A stretch of 64,000 bases of DNA from Bradyrhizobium sp. CCGE-LA001 (GTDB taxonomy: Bacteria; Pseudomonadota; Alphaproteobacteria; Rhizobiales; Xanthobacteraceae): NCBI RefSeq assembly GCF_000296215.2, contig NZ_CP013949.1, forward strand, positions 4,767,501 to 4,831,500, written 5' to 3'. Below the pieces are notes generated by a model, which saw nothing but the letters and a program-made list of their open reading frames with translations, was not told where the DNA came from and ran no database searches. Numbering within the stretch: the stretch's first letter is position 1; each line of letters begins with the position of its first letter. Positions 1-8,970 of the stretch are shown in pieces. Made by a program: the position numbers and the translations under genes.

Positions 1-109
1 GGTCGGCTTCGGAATAGACTGCGACGGTCTGAATTCCCATGCGGCGAGCGGTCTTAATGACCCGGCAGGCGATTTCGCCGCGATTGGCGATCAGAATGCG
101 TTTGAACAT
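1..109 (-). CDS. Acetyl/propionyl-CoA (or methylcrotonyl-CoA) carboxylase biotin carboxylase subunit, N-terminus only
   Basis: The gene runs off the left edge; only the first 36 codons are visible, read from the ATG at 109 towards base 1. The peptide begins MFKRILIANRGEIACRVIKT, which is the hallmark N-terminus (first strand and helix of the Rossmann-like biotin carboxylase domain) of AccC/PccA/MccA proteins. Such enzymes carboxylate biotin with ATP and bicarbonate for a carboxyltransferase partner. Which acyl-CoA is used cannot be told from this fragment. About 185 bases of its upstream region (110-294) hold no gene that I can see. Confidence 0.85.
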   Translation of the reverse strand, partial: MFKRILIANRGEIACRVIKTARRMGIQTVAVYSEAD

Positions 110-294
110 GCTTTTCTTGAGTCTCGACCTTGGGCGGGACCCTTCCCTGGCCGTTGGGGCCTTTGGGACGGGCCGTGTGGCTCCCGTGGTACATCAAAAT
201 GGGCCGGAGGCAACGGTCTAAATCCGCCCCGTTCTGGCGTACCAGCGCAAGACCGAAGCCGGCTTAGAAAGGGGGCAGCGGGCCTTGGGGCCGC

Positions 295-1365
295 CTATGG
301 CTTACCGGGCTTGGCGACGTCCCGAACGAGGCTATGAACAAAGCCCAATTTGGCGATCACGGCCGGCGACAGGATGAAGGGATAGAGGTCACGCAGGCCC
401 ATGGCGCGGTTGACGCTGTTCATGGCGAAGGTGAAGGGCAGCCATGCGTCGATAAGCGCCTGGACGTTCCTGGTCTCATAGGGATTGAAACGGATGCGTG
501 CCGTCAACTCCCCGTCGCGGTCGACCTTGGGACGGACCTCCATGCCGAACTCGGCAGCCATCTCCAGCGTGTCGACGATGTGGAGATAGTGCGCCCAGGT
601 CTCGGCAAAGTCTTCCCAGGGGTGCGTGGTGGCGTAGGCCGAGACGTAAGTCTGCTGCCAATCCGGCGGCGGCCCCTCGGCATAATGGCGCTGCAGGGCT
701 TGGCCGTAATCGGCGGAATCGTCGCCGAAGACGGCGCGGCATTCCTCCAGCTTGCCACCGTCGCGCACCAGCGCGTCCCAGAAATAATGTCCGACCTCGT
801 GGCGGAAATGACCGAGCAGCGTGCGGTAGGGCTCGCCCATCTCGAGTCTGCGCCGCTCGCGCTCGATGTCGTCGGCCTCGGTGAGCGCGATCGTGATCAG
901 GCCGTTGTCGTGGCCGGTCATGACCTTCTCTCCGCTGTGCGGGTCGTCGGCGAGGAAATTGAAGATCAACCCATGCTCCGCGTTCTCCTGCCGGGTCTGG
1001 AGCGGCAGCTTCCAGCGGATCAGGGAATAGAACAGCCGGTGTTTCGCCACCTCCAGCTCGCGCCAGCCGGCGAGTTGGGCCGGGTCGGACAGGTCCGGCA
1101 CGATGCCGTTGTGGCGGCAGGCACGGCAATAGCCCGTGCCGTCGGCCGCATCCGTCAGCCAGTTGCAGGCGTCGTACTCGGCGTTGCGACAGAGCATGCG
1201 GCGCCTGCCCTTGTCGGCCAGCGTCGTCCAGCCCTCCCCGTCGGGCTCGATCGCCGACATCGTCTCCTTCTCGGGGAGGAAGGCGACCCGATGGCCGCAG
1301 CGTTCGCAGGCGCGATTCTCGAAATACAGAACGTTGCCGCAGGCTTGGCAGACAAACAACTTCAA
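295..1365 (-). CDS. Zinc-ribbon plus putative zinc metallopeptidase (DUF2248/Peptidase_Mx type)
   Basis: This 356-aa protein starts with a zinc ribbon (C6, C9, C20, C23), followed by a second Cys-rich patch around residues 59-82. Further on it has the motif HEVGHYFWD with H189, E190 and H193, the HExxH signature of a zinc-dependent peptidase. The layout matches the uncharacterised proteobacterial family usually annotated as putative zinc-binding metallopeptidase; its substrate is unknown. There is no signal peptide, so it is probably cytoplasmic. It is transcribed away from the downstream PAS kinase. A long antisense reading frame over the same DNA is a codon-bias shadow. Confidence 0.85.
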   Translation of the reverse strand: MKLFVCQACGNVLYFENRACERCGHRVAFLPEKETMSAIEPDGEGWTTLADKGRRRMLCRNAEYDACNWLTDAADGTGYCRACRHNGIVPDLSDPAQLAGWRELEVAKHRLFYSLIRWKLPLQTRQENAEHGLIFNFLADDPHSGEKVMTGHDNGLITIALTEADDIERERRRLEMGEPYRTLLGHFRHEVGHYFWDALVRDGGKLEECRAVFGDDSADYGQALQRHYAEGPPPDWQQTYVSAYATTHPWEDFAETWAHYLHIVDTLEMAAEFGMEVRPKVDRDGELTARIRFNPYETRNVQALIDAWLPFTFAMNSVNRAMGLRDLYPFILSPAVIAKLGFVHSLVRDVAKPGKP

Positions 1366-1579
1366 GATTTATCCTCTTCGGAAAGGGGCGCTTAGCAAAG
1401 ACAATCGTGGCGTCTCGCGAAGACGCGTCCGCTCGCCGATCGTTCCAGTCTCCGGAACAAATTGCCAGACCGGACGTTGGCTCGGGCGGAATTTCCCCGG
1501 GCAAGCTTCCTTTCCCGACAAGCGCTTCCTTCTAATCGATGGCCATCACGCTCCGTCTGTGTGAATATCGGTCCGGCGC

Positions 1580-4057
1580 GTGCGCAACCGCATGACAACG
1601 GCCGATGCCTTGAACGATCCCTTGCCCGAAACCATTGCCGCCGAAAGGCTGCGCCAACACCTCGAAGACGTCGCGCGCGAGCGTGATAACGCTTATCGCG
1701 CGCTTCAGGAGCGCGAGGCCGAGCTCGCGCGCATCCAACGCATCGGCAAGGTCGGCGGCGTCGAGGTCGACTTCCGCGAAGGCTTCAAGAACCGCCGCTC
1801 GCCCGAATATCTGATGATCCATGGCCTGCCGCCCGAGGCTGCCGACGAGTCGCACGAGGACTGGGTCAATCGCATCCATCCCGAGGATCGCGATGCGACC
1901 GTCAGGCATTTCTTCGATGCTCTCGCCGGAACGAGCGAAGACTACACCGCCGAATACCGCATCATCCGCCCCAATGACGGCGAGACCCGCTGGATCCGCG
2001 TCGTCGCCAAGATCGAGCGGGACAAGGACGGCCGCGCCATCCGGCTCGTCGGCGCCCATATCGACATGACCGACCAGGCCCTCGCGCGCGAGACGCTGCG
2101 CGAGAGCGAGGAGCGCTTCCGGCTGATCGCCGACAGCGCGCCGGTGCCGATCTGGGTGACCAAGCTCGATCGCAAGCGCTCTTTCGCCAACCAGGCCTAT
2201 GTCGATTTCGTCGGCCTGCCCTATGATGAGGCCATCGACTTCGACTGGCGCAAGGTCCTGCACCCGGACGATCTGCCGCATGTGCTCCAGCAATCCGTTC
2301 AGGGCGAAGCCTCGCTGAAGCCGTTCGTGCTGGAAGCGCGCTACAAGAACGCCAGCGGCGAATGGCGCTGGCTGCGCTCGGAATCGCAGCCGCGCTGGGA
2401 TCCAACCGGCAAGCACATCGGCTTCATCGGCGTCGCGCACGACATCACGGTCGCCAAGCAGGCCGAGATCGAGCTCCGGCAGCTCAACGAGACGCTGGAG
2501 GAACGCATCGCCCAGCGCACCGCCGAGCTCGAAGCCAACGAGGCGCGGCTGCGCGCGATCTTGGAGACCAGCAACCAGTATCAAGGCCTCGTCAATCTCA
2601 GGGGCGAGCTGGTCTACGCCAACAAGACGGCGCTGGCCGGCATCAACGCGAGCTCTTCGGACGTAATCGGCAAGCCGTTGTGGGAGACTCCCTGGTTCAG
2701 CGCAACGGACGGCATGGGCGCGCTGGTGCGCGAGGCCTTCGACACCGTGCTCAAGGGCGAAGCGGTGCGGCTGGAGATGCGGCTGCGCCTCCCCATCGGC
2801 GAGCGCGATTTCGACTTCGGCATGCGCCCCGTGCTCGACCGCCACGGCCACATCACCGGAGCCGTGCCCGAGGCCGTCGACATCACCGAACGCCGTCGCG
2901 GCGAGGAAGCGCTGCGGCAGTCGCAGAAGATGGAGGCGATCGGCCAACTCACCGGCGGTGTCGCGCACGATTTCAACAATCTGCTCACCATCATCCGCTC
3001 GGCAACCGACTTCCTGCGCCGCCGCGAGCTGCCGGAGGAGCGCCGCCGTCGCTATGTCGACGCCATCTCCGAGACGGTCGAGCGCGCCTCCAAGCTGACC
3101 GCGCAGCTTCTGGCATTCGCGCGGCGGCAGCCGCTCAAGCCGCAGATCTTCAATGTCGGCAGCCAGGTCGAGGGCGTCGCGCAATTGGTCCAGCCGCTGG
3201 TCGGCGGCCGCATCGAGATCGTCGTCGGGATCGAGGATGCCGACTGCTTCACCGTCGCCGATATCGCCCAGTTCGAGACTGCCCTGATCAACCTCGCCGT
3301 CAACGCCCGCGATGCCATGAATGGCGAAGGCCGTCTCGTCATCGCGGTGCGCAAGATCCAGGGTATTCCGAGCCTGCGCGCCCAGTCGGCGCGTAGTGGC
3401 GACTACGTCGCCATCTCGGTCACCGACACCGGCAGCGGCATCGCGCCGGAACATCTCGAGTCGATCTTCGAGCCGTTCTTCACCACCAAGGAAGTCGGCA
3501 AGGGCACGGGGCTCGGCCTCAGCCAGGCGTTCGGCTTCGCTAAACAGTCCGAGGGCGACATCGCGGTGACGAGCGCCCGAGGCCAGGGTGCCACATTCAC
3601 CATCTACCTGCCGCAAGCGCAAAGTCCCGCGACCGCCAAGGAAGTTGCAGCGCTGACTCACGAGGCCGCGACGACCGGGCGCGGCTATCGCGTCCTCGTG
3701 GTCGAGGACGACGACGAGGTCGGCCGCTTCTCCACCGAGCTCCTGGAGGATCTCGGCTATGTCGTCCGCCGCGTCGCCAACGCCCATGCAGCGCTGACCA
3801 TCCTCGGCGAGAACGAGTTCGCCGTCGACCTGGTATTCTCCGACGTCATCATGCCCGGTATGAACGGCGTCGAGCTCGCCGGCATCATCCGCGAGCGCTA
3901 TCCGGGCCTGCCGGTCGTGCTCACCAGCGGCTACAGCAACGTGCTCGCCGAGAACGCCCATCGCGGCTTCGAGCTGATCCAAAAGCCGTATTCGGTGGAA
4001 TCGCTGTCCCGCATCCTGCGCAAGGCGATCACGGAGAAGCTGGCGGTCGCAAGGTGA
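1580..4057 (+). CDS. PAS-domain hybrid sensor histidine kinase with C-terminal receiver
   Basis: The 825-aa soluble kinase has no membrane segment. Three PAS/PAC repeats lie at about residues 55-160, 170-290 and 320-440. The HisKA H-box contains the phospho-accepting H463 (motif GVAHDFNNLL). A HATPase domain follows with N and G boxes (NLAVNARDAM, DTGSGIAPEH, GKGTGLGLS), and a receiver domain covers about 702-820 with D755 in FSDVIMPGMNG. It should autophosphorylate in response to a cytoplasmic (redox or ligand) signal and pass phosphate to its own receiver. Its stop overlaps the GTG of the MFS gene (GTGA), so the two are translationally coupled. The start at 1580 (ATG at 1592 is an alternative) is not certain. 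Confidence 0.9.
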   Translation: MRNRMTTADALNDPLPETIAAERLRQHLEDVARERDNAYRALQEREAELARIQRIGKVGGVEVDFREGFKNRRSPEYLMIHGLPPEAADESHEDWVNRIHPEDRDATVRHFFDALAGTSEDYTAEYRIIRPNDGETRWIRVVAKIERDKDGRAIRLVGAHIDMTDQALARETLRESEERFRLIADSAPVPIWVTKLDRKRSFANQAYVDFVGLPYDEAIDFDWRKVLHPDDLPHVLQQSVQGEASLKPFVLEARYKNASGEWRWLRSESQPRWDPTGKHIGFIGVAHDITVAKQAEIELRQLNETLEERIAQRTAELEANEARLRAILETSNQYQGLVNLRGELVYANKTALAGINASSSDVIGKPLWETPWFSATDGMGALVREAFDTVLKGEAVRLEMRLRLPIGERDFDFGMRPVLDRHGHITGAVPEAVDITERRRGEEALRQSQKMEAIGQLTGGVAHDFNNLLTIIRSATDFLRRRELPEERRRRYVDAISETVERASKLTAQLLAFARRQPLKPQIFNVGSQVEGVAQLVQPLVGGRIEIVVGIEDADCFTVADIAQFETALINLAVNARDAMNGEGRLVIAVRKIQGIPSLRAQSARSGDYVAISVTDTGSGIAPEHLESIFEPFFTTKEVGKGTGLGLSQAFGFAKQSEGDIAVTSARGQGATFTIYLPQAQSPATAKEVAALTHEAATTGRGYRVLVVEDDDEVGRFSTELLEDLGYVVRRVANAHAALTILGENEFAVDLVFSDVIMPGMNGVELAGIIRERYPGLPVVLTSGYSNVLAENAHRGFELIQKPYSVESLSRILRKAITEKLAVAR

Positions 4058-5355
4058 ATCCTCCTCCGCCGTCGTCCCGGACAAGCGCGCCTCAGACAAG
4101 GCAGGCGGGCCGCGCGCTGGATGCAGCCAACTTCTTCCTCGCCGACGTCCGCGACGGGCTCGGCCCCTATCTGGCCATCTATCTTCTCACCGAGCAGCAC
4201 TGGAACGAGGCCCGCATCGGCATCGTGATGTCCATCGCGACCATCGCGGGGATCGTGGCGCAGACGCCGGCCGGAGCGCTGGTCGACGCCACGCGGGCGA
4301 AGCGGCTCGTGATGGTCGTTTCTGCGGTTCTGGTGACGCTCGCCTCGCTCTCATTGCCGCTGTTTCCGAGCTTCCTGCCGGTCGCAATCTCGCAAGGAAT
4401 CGCGCAGGCCGCCGCCGTTGTCTTTCCGCCGGCGATCGCCGCCGTCTCGCTCGGCATCTTCGGCCATGCCGCATTCACCCGCCGCATCGGCCGCAACGAG
4501 ACTTTCAACCACGCCGGCAACGCCGTCGCGGCGGCCATTGCCGGCCTCTCCGCCTATTGGTTCGGCCCGACCGTCGTGTTCTACCTTCTAAGTGCCATGG
4601 CGGTCGCGAGCCTCGTCAGCATCCTGGCGATTCCCCAACAGGCGATCGATCACGATCTCGCGCGCGGGCTGCACGATGCCGATGGCGACATCCAACGCGA
4701 GCAACCCTCGGGCCTTGGCGTGCTTCTGACCTGCCGACCCCTGCTCGTCTTCGCGATCTGCGTGCTGCTCTTCCACCTTTCCAATGCCGCCATGCTGCCG
4801 CTGGTCGGGCAAAAGCTCGCGCTCCAGGACAAGAACATCGGCACCAGCCTGATGTCGGCCTGCATCGTCGCCGCGCAAGTCGTGATGGTGCCGTTCGCAA
4901 TGCTGGTCGGCGCACGGGCCGACAGCTGGGGGCACAAGCGGTTCTTCCTGGCCGCATTGCTGATCCTGCCGATCCGCGGCGCGCTCTATACCCTCTCCGA
5001 CAATCCGTTCTGGCTGGTCGGCGTGCAGCTTCTCGATGGCGTCGGTGCCGGCATTTTCGGGGCCATCTTTCCCGTCATCGTCGCCGACATCATGCGCAAC
5101 ACCGGCCGCTTCAACGTCGCGCAGGGTGCGGTCATCACCGCCCAGAGCATCGGCGCGGCGCTGTCGACGACACTGGCAGGACTCATCGTGGTCGGCGCCG
5201 GTTACAGCACAGCCTTCATCACGCTCGGTGCCGTAGCGGCGATCGGCGCGGTCATCGGCCTGATCGCCCTTCCCGAGACGCGTCAAAACGAAGATGGCGA
5301 TCCGCGCCGCCAGGGGAAGACAGCAGCGTCCGCATCGGCTATCGCTGCCGAGTGA
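4054..5355 (+). CDS. Major facilitator superfamily transporter
   Basis: The 433-aa protein has about 12 hydrophobic segments. A cytoplasmic loop between TM2 and TM3 carries a GALVDATRAKR segment matching the MFS loop signature, and a second copy lies after TM8 (GARADSWGHKR). It starts with GTG, overlapping the stop of the hybrid kinase by four bases, so expression is probably coupled to that kinase. It is likely an inner-membrane exporter, but the substrate cannot be inferred. The C-terminal tail is hydrophilic. Confidence 0.85.
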   Translation: MNPPPPSSRTSAPQTRQAGRALDAANFFLADVRDGLGPYLAIYLLTEQHWNEARIGIVMSIATIAGIVAQTPAGALVDATRAKRLVMVVSAVLVTLASLSLPLFPSFLPVAISQGIAQAAAVVFPPAIAAVSLGIFGHAAFTRRIGRNETFNHAGNAVAAAIAGLSAYWFGPTVVFYLLSAMAVASLVSILAIPQQAIDHDLARGLHDADGDIQREQPSGLGVLLTCRPLLVFAICVLLFHLSNAAMLPLVGQKLALQDKNIGTSLMSACIVAAQVVMVPFAMLVGARADSWGHKRFFLAALLILPIRGALYTLSDNPFWLVGVQLLDGVGAGIFGAIFPVIVADIMRNTGRFNVAQGAVITAQSIGAALSTTLAGLIVVGAGYSTAFITLGAVAAIGAVIGLIALPETRQNEDGDPRRQGKTAASASAIAAE

Positions 5356-5381
5356 ACCCATCCCATTCCGAGACCTGAACC

Positions 5382-6632
5382 GTGCCGTCTGAAGCCATCT
5401 GGGCCTGGAGCATTGTCGCAGCCGCGACCTCGGGCGTCATCATCCGCCCGTGGTCCCTGCCTGAAGCAATCTGGGCCGTCCTCGGCGCTGGTTCTCTCGT
5501 GCTGCTCGGCTTTTTGTCGTGGCAGGATGCGCTCACGGGCATCGAAAAAGGCGTCGACGTCTATCTCTTCCTGATCGGCATGATGCTGATCGCCGAGCTG
5601 GCGCGGCTCGAAGGCTTGTTCGATTATCTCGCCGCGCTCGCGGTGGAATATGCGCGCGGCTCGCCGCAGCGGCTGTTCCTGCTGGTCTATCTCGTCGGCA
5701 CGCTCGTGACGGTGCTGCTCTCCAACGATGCCACCGCGATCGTGCTGACGCCGGCGGTCTATGCCGCGACGCGCGCAGCCGGCGCCAAGCCTCTGCCCTA
5801 CCTGTTCGTCTGCGCCTTCATTGCAAATGCCGCGAGCTTCGTGCTGCCGATCTCCAACCCGGCCAATCTGGTCGTGTTCGGCGCGCGCATGCCCGCACTC
5901 AGCGAATGGCTGCGCCTGTTCGCCCTGCCCTCGGCGGCCTCGATCGTGCTGACCTATGTCGTGCTGCGCCTGACCCAGCACCGGGCGCTGAAGGAGGAAA
6001 CGATTGCGCGCAAGGTGCCGCACCCGAAGCTCGGACGCGGCGGCAAGCTCACGGCAATAGGCATCGTCGCGATCGGTGTCGTGCTGGTCACGGCATCGGC
6101 GCTGGACAGGCAACTGGGCCTGCCGACCTTCATTTGCGGCGTGGTGACGGCCGCTCTCGTGCTGCTGATCAGCCGGCAATCGCCTTTGCCCGTGCTGAGG
6201 GGCGTCTCCTGGAGCGTGCTGCCGCTGGTCGGCGGCCTCTTCGTGATGGTGGAAGCGCTGGTGAAGACCGGCGTGATCGCGCAGCTCAGCGCGCTGCTGC
6301 AACAGGCGGTGGCGCAGTCCGTGACCAAGGCCGCCTGGAGCGTCGGCATTGTGACCGCGCTTGCCGACAACATCGCCAACAACCTCCCGGTCGGCCTTGT
6401 CGCCGGCTCGGTCGCCGCCAGCGATCATCTGCCCGCACCCGTGGTCAGCGCCATCCTGATCGGCGTCGATCTCGGGCCCAATCTGTCGGTGACCGGCTCG
6501 CTCGCCACCATCCTCTGGCTGGTCGCGCTCCGCCGCGAGAAGATCGAGGTCGGCGCCTGGCCGTTCCTCAAGCTCGGCCTACTGGTGACGCCGCCCGCCC
6601 TGATCGCGGCGCTCGCCGCCGCGATCAGATAG
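5382..6632 (+). CDS. ArsB/SLC13-type ion permease (arsenite-permease-like)
   Basis: The protein has 416 aa and 10-12 membrane segments, and starts with GTG 26 bases after the MFS gene. It keeps the internal duplication typical of the ArsB/NhaD ion-transporter superfamily: SNDATAIVLTPA and NPANLVVFG in the first half, and ADNIANNLPVGL with GPNLSVTGS in the second. These paired loops form the substrate site in this superfamily. ArsB proteins export arsenite, but no arsR or arsC is next to it, so arsenite specificity is only a family-based guess. It is probably co-transcribed with the MFS gene upstream. Confidence 0.82.
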   Translation: MPSEAIWAWSIVAAATSGVIIRPWSLPEAIWAVLGAGSLVLLGFLSWQDALTGIEKGVDVYLFLIGMMLIAELARLEGLFDYLAALAVEYARGSPQRLFLLVYLVGTLVTVLLSNDATAIVLTPAVYAATRAAGAKPLPYLFVCAFIANAASFVLPISNPANLVVFGARMPALSEWLRLFALPSAASIVLTYVVLRLTQHRALKEETIARKVPHPKLGRGGKLTAIGIVAIGVVLVTASALDRQLGLPTFICGVVTAALVLLISRQSPLPVLRGVSWSVLPLVGGLFVMVEALVKTGVIAQLSALLQQAVAQSVTKAAWSVGIVTALADNIANNLPVGLVAGSVAASDHLPAPVVSAILIGVDLGPNLSVTGSLATILWLVALRREKIEVGAWPFLKLGLLVTPPALIAALAAAIR

Positions 6633-6641
6633 TGTGCGGGT

Positions 6642-8006
6642 TCAGTCGTTCTCGTAGCCGTAGACTTCCGGCAGGATGAAGATCGCGGCGAGCAATCCGA
6701 TCACCGGGAAGATCGCGACGAACAGGGTGGCATTGGCCTGCCCGATCGCGGCGAACAGCGTCGGAAACAGGAAGATCGCCAGGAACGACGGCAGCTTCAC
6801 GAACATGTAGGCGAAGCCGCTGGCGGTGCCGCGATATTGCGGCCGGGCGACCATGGTCGGGATCGTCATGCAGTTCGACGCGTCCCAATAATGGCCCCAC
6901 AGCATACCGGCGGCAGCGAACGGCAGCAGAATGGTGTTGCCGGTGTAGAGCGCGAACGCGGCGACCAGCAGCGACACCAGCACGATGGAGAAGCCCGCGA
7001 TCGCGATGCCGCGATGGCCGATCTTCGGCGTCAGCAGCGGCCCGACCCAGCCCGACACGGCCGCGAACGAGAACAGCGCCATCGTCACCAGATTGTTGCC
7101 GAGGATCGTCGACACGCCGACCATTGCGAACAGCACTGGCAGGTAGAATGCGAAGGTGGAGAACTCGCTCGCCTGCGCGAAACAGGCGACCCAGCCATAC
7201 AGCGTGGCGCGCCAGCGGATCGGATCCTTCTTGAGGTCGGCCAGGAACGCGCGCGTGCTGGTCTTCGGCACCACCACGTCGCGGTCGGGCAGCATGTCGA
7301 GATTGTCGTTGAACATCTCGCGCGCGACCTGCTTGGCCTCCCGGTAGCGTCCCTTCTGCACCAGCCACACCGCCGTCTCCGGCACATCGTGGCGCATGAT
7401 CAGGATGATCAGCGCGGGCAACGCGCCGAGACCGAGCGTGACGCGCCACAGCATCTCGTGGTTGATGTCGAACAGGAGGAAGATCACGATGACGCCGATG
7501 GTCAGGACCTCGCCGACCGCGAACATGAACTGCCAGCGATTACCCATGACCTCGCGCTCGCCCTTGGCCATGGATTCCATGATGTAGGTGTAGCCGGTCG
7601 AGATGTCCGAGCCGAGGGGAATGCCGAGCAGGAAGCGGATCACGACGAGCCAGCCGACGCTGGGCACGAAAGCCTGCGCCAGCGCCAGCACGATGAACAA
7701 CACCATCGTCACCAGGAACATGACGCGGCGGCCGATCTTGTCGGACAGCCAGCCGCCGAGCAACGCGCCGATCAGGGCGCCGCCCTGCGTTCCGGCGGCG
7801 GCAAGGCCCAGCATCAGGGGATCGGGATTGTATTGCTCCTTGATGAAGATCAGCACGAAGGCGATGGAATAGAGATCCCAGGCTTCGACCAGGATCGAGG
7901 CCATCATCAGCCAGCCGACCTTGTTGCCCTTGGGACTGTAGTTCGTGATGAGGTAGCGGACCGCGGCTTCGCTCGCGGTCGGTTGTGGCATCGCCATCGT
8001 TGTCAT
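6642..8006 (-). CDS. MFS transporter, probably the sugar-acid/aromatic-acid:H+ importer of the neighbouring catabolic cluster
   Basis: The 454-aa protein starts at the ATG at 8006, which has AGAGGA 6 bases upstream; a TTG 18 bases earlier is less likely. The TM2-TM3 loop GGWLSDKIGRRVMF is the MFS signature and resembles the sugar/metabolite:H+ symporter branch. A long central loop (PETAVWLVQKGRYREAKQVA) matches the sugar-porter pattern. It lies just downstream of the GntR regulator, on the same strand and only 24 bases away, so the two should form one transcript. The divergent dehydratase operon suggests that it brings in the sugar acid degraded there. Confidence 0.85.
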   Translation of the reverse strand: MTTMAMPQPTASEAAVRYLITNYSPKGNKVGWLMMASILVEAWDLYSIAFVLIFIKEQYNPDPLMLGLAAAGTQGGALIGALLGGWLSDKIGRRVMFLVTMVLFIVLALAQAFVPSVGWLVVIRFLLGIPLGSDISTGYTYIMESMAKGEREVMGNRWQFMFAVGEVLTIGVIVIFLLFDINHEMLWRVTLGLGALPALIILIMRHDVPETAVWLVQKGRYREAKQVAREMFNDNLDMLPDRDVVVPKTSTRAFLADLKKDPIRWRATLYGWVACFAQASEFSTFAFYLPVLFAMVGVSTILGNNLVTMALFSFAAVSGWVGPLLTPKIGHRGIAIAGFSIVLVSLLVAAFALYTGNTILLPFAAAGMLWGHYWDASNCMTIPTMVARPQYRGTASGFAYMFVKLPSFLAIFLFPTLFAAIGQANATLFVAIFPVIGLLAAIFILPEVYGYEND

Positions 8007-8030
8007 GCTTGGTCCTCTCTTCAAAACTCT

Positions 8031-8792
8031 CTACGCGCCGAGCAGCGGCTCGATACTGCAATCGAGCAGCCGCGGGTCGATCCCCGCCTCCATCCCCGTG
8101 AACATCTCGCCCATGTAGTCGATCAGGGCATCGCTCGCCTTCACGGCCTCCTCGACGCGACGGTTGGCGACTGCCGCGAGGATGGCGAGATGGTGGTCGA
8201 TCGTGCCTGACAAATCGGCCTGCCCCGGCATGAAGCGGTGATGGATGTAGCCGATGCGCCGGTACAGCGTGTGAAGCGGCCGCAGCGTGTGCACCAGAAA
8301 CGGCTCGCCGGCCGCCTCCAGCACCAGCGCGTCGATACGGCGGTCGATACTGTTGAATTGGTCGAGGGTCAGGCTGGCGCGGCGCTCGCGCAACAGGCGC
8401 TCGATGTGCAGCGCCTGATTGCGGTGCGAGAGGCTGGCACGATCGGCCGCGAGTCGGATCACGAAGCGCTCCATGTCGCGGCGCAGGCCCAGCAGCATGC
8501 GCTCGCGCGCCAGATCGATCGGCGCGATGTGCAGGCCGTGGCGCGGACGGATGATGATGAGCGTGTCGGCGGACAGACGATTGACGGCATGGTGCACCGG
8601 CGTGCGGCCGAAGCCGGTGATCTCTTGCAATTCCTGCATGGTCATGAATTGGCCGGGCTTGAGCTCGCAATGGACGAGGAGCTCCTCGATCCTCTGATAG
8701 GCCAACTCGAAAAAGTTGAGACGGTTGCTCCGGGATGGCCTGCCTTCGCCATCGTCTCTCACCACCGCGAGCGCGCGCTTGCGCCGTGCCAT
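8031..8792 (-). CDS. GntR-family transcriptional regulator (FCD subfamily)
   Basis: The 253-aa protein has an N-terminal winged helix (about 27-95, with GFGRTPVHHAVNRL as recognition helix). An all-helical FCD effector domain (about 100-240) follows, including HHLAILAAV, which resembles the metal-binding His region of FCD proteins. FCD regulators usually repress sugar-acid or amino-acid catabolic genes and are released by the substrate or a metabolite. It is divergent from the dehydratase operon, and a 16-base near-palindrome sits in the shared intergenic region, so local and autogenous control is likely. Confidence 0.9.
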   Translation of the reverse strand: MARRKRALAVVRDDGEGRPSRSNRLNFFELAYQRIEELLVHCELKPGQFMTMQELQEITGFGRTPVHHAVNRLSADTLIIIRPRHGLHIAPIDLARERMLLGLRRDMERFVIRLAADRASLSHRNQALHIERLLRERRASLTLDQFNSIDRRIDALVLEAAGEPFLVHTLRPLHTLYRRIGYIHHRFMPGQADLSGTIDHHLAILAAVANRRVEEAVKASDALIDYMGEMFTGMEAGIDPRLLDCSIEPLLGA

Positions 8793-8860
8793 GTCGTCCT
8801 CCCATCCATCCGCACTCGCATCGCGCGGCGGCGTCTTGCTTCTGATAGGATTAAAACATG

Positions 8861-8876
8861 TTGTGATATATTACAA
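8861..8876. promoter_or_regulatory. Probable GntR/FCD operator (16-bp near-perfect palindrome)
   Basis: The sequence TTGTGATATATTACAA matches its own reverse complement at 14 of 16 positions. It lies 69 bases upstream of the GntR start and 95 bases upstream of the dehydratase GTG, in AT-rich DNA unlike the surroundings. FCD-type GntR regulators typically bind short palindromes with TNGT...ACNA ends, which this has. Assignment to the adjacent regulator is inferred from position. Confidence 0.55.
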
Positions 8877-8970
8877 GCGGGCGTATGAGTGCCGCCGGCC
8901 CCGCCGGCAATCGCGGCGCAGAAATGACAAACAATGCGGGCGCTATGAGCCCGATGGGAGGATTGTTGCC

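Noticed and set aside
1532..4099. 855-codon open frame antisense to the PAS hybrid kinase
   Set aside because: It mirrors the kinase codon by codon (high GC third positions) and its translation has no domain; the kinase on the plus strand has clear PAS, HisKA, HATPase and receiver motifs.
5382..6632. Full arsenic-resistance operon around the ArsB-like permease
   Set aside because: No arsC, arsH or metal-sensing arsR is adjacent; only the permease fold supports the link.
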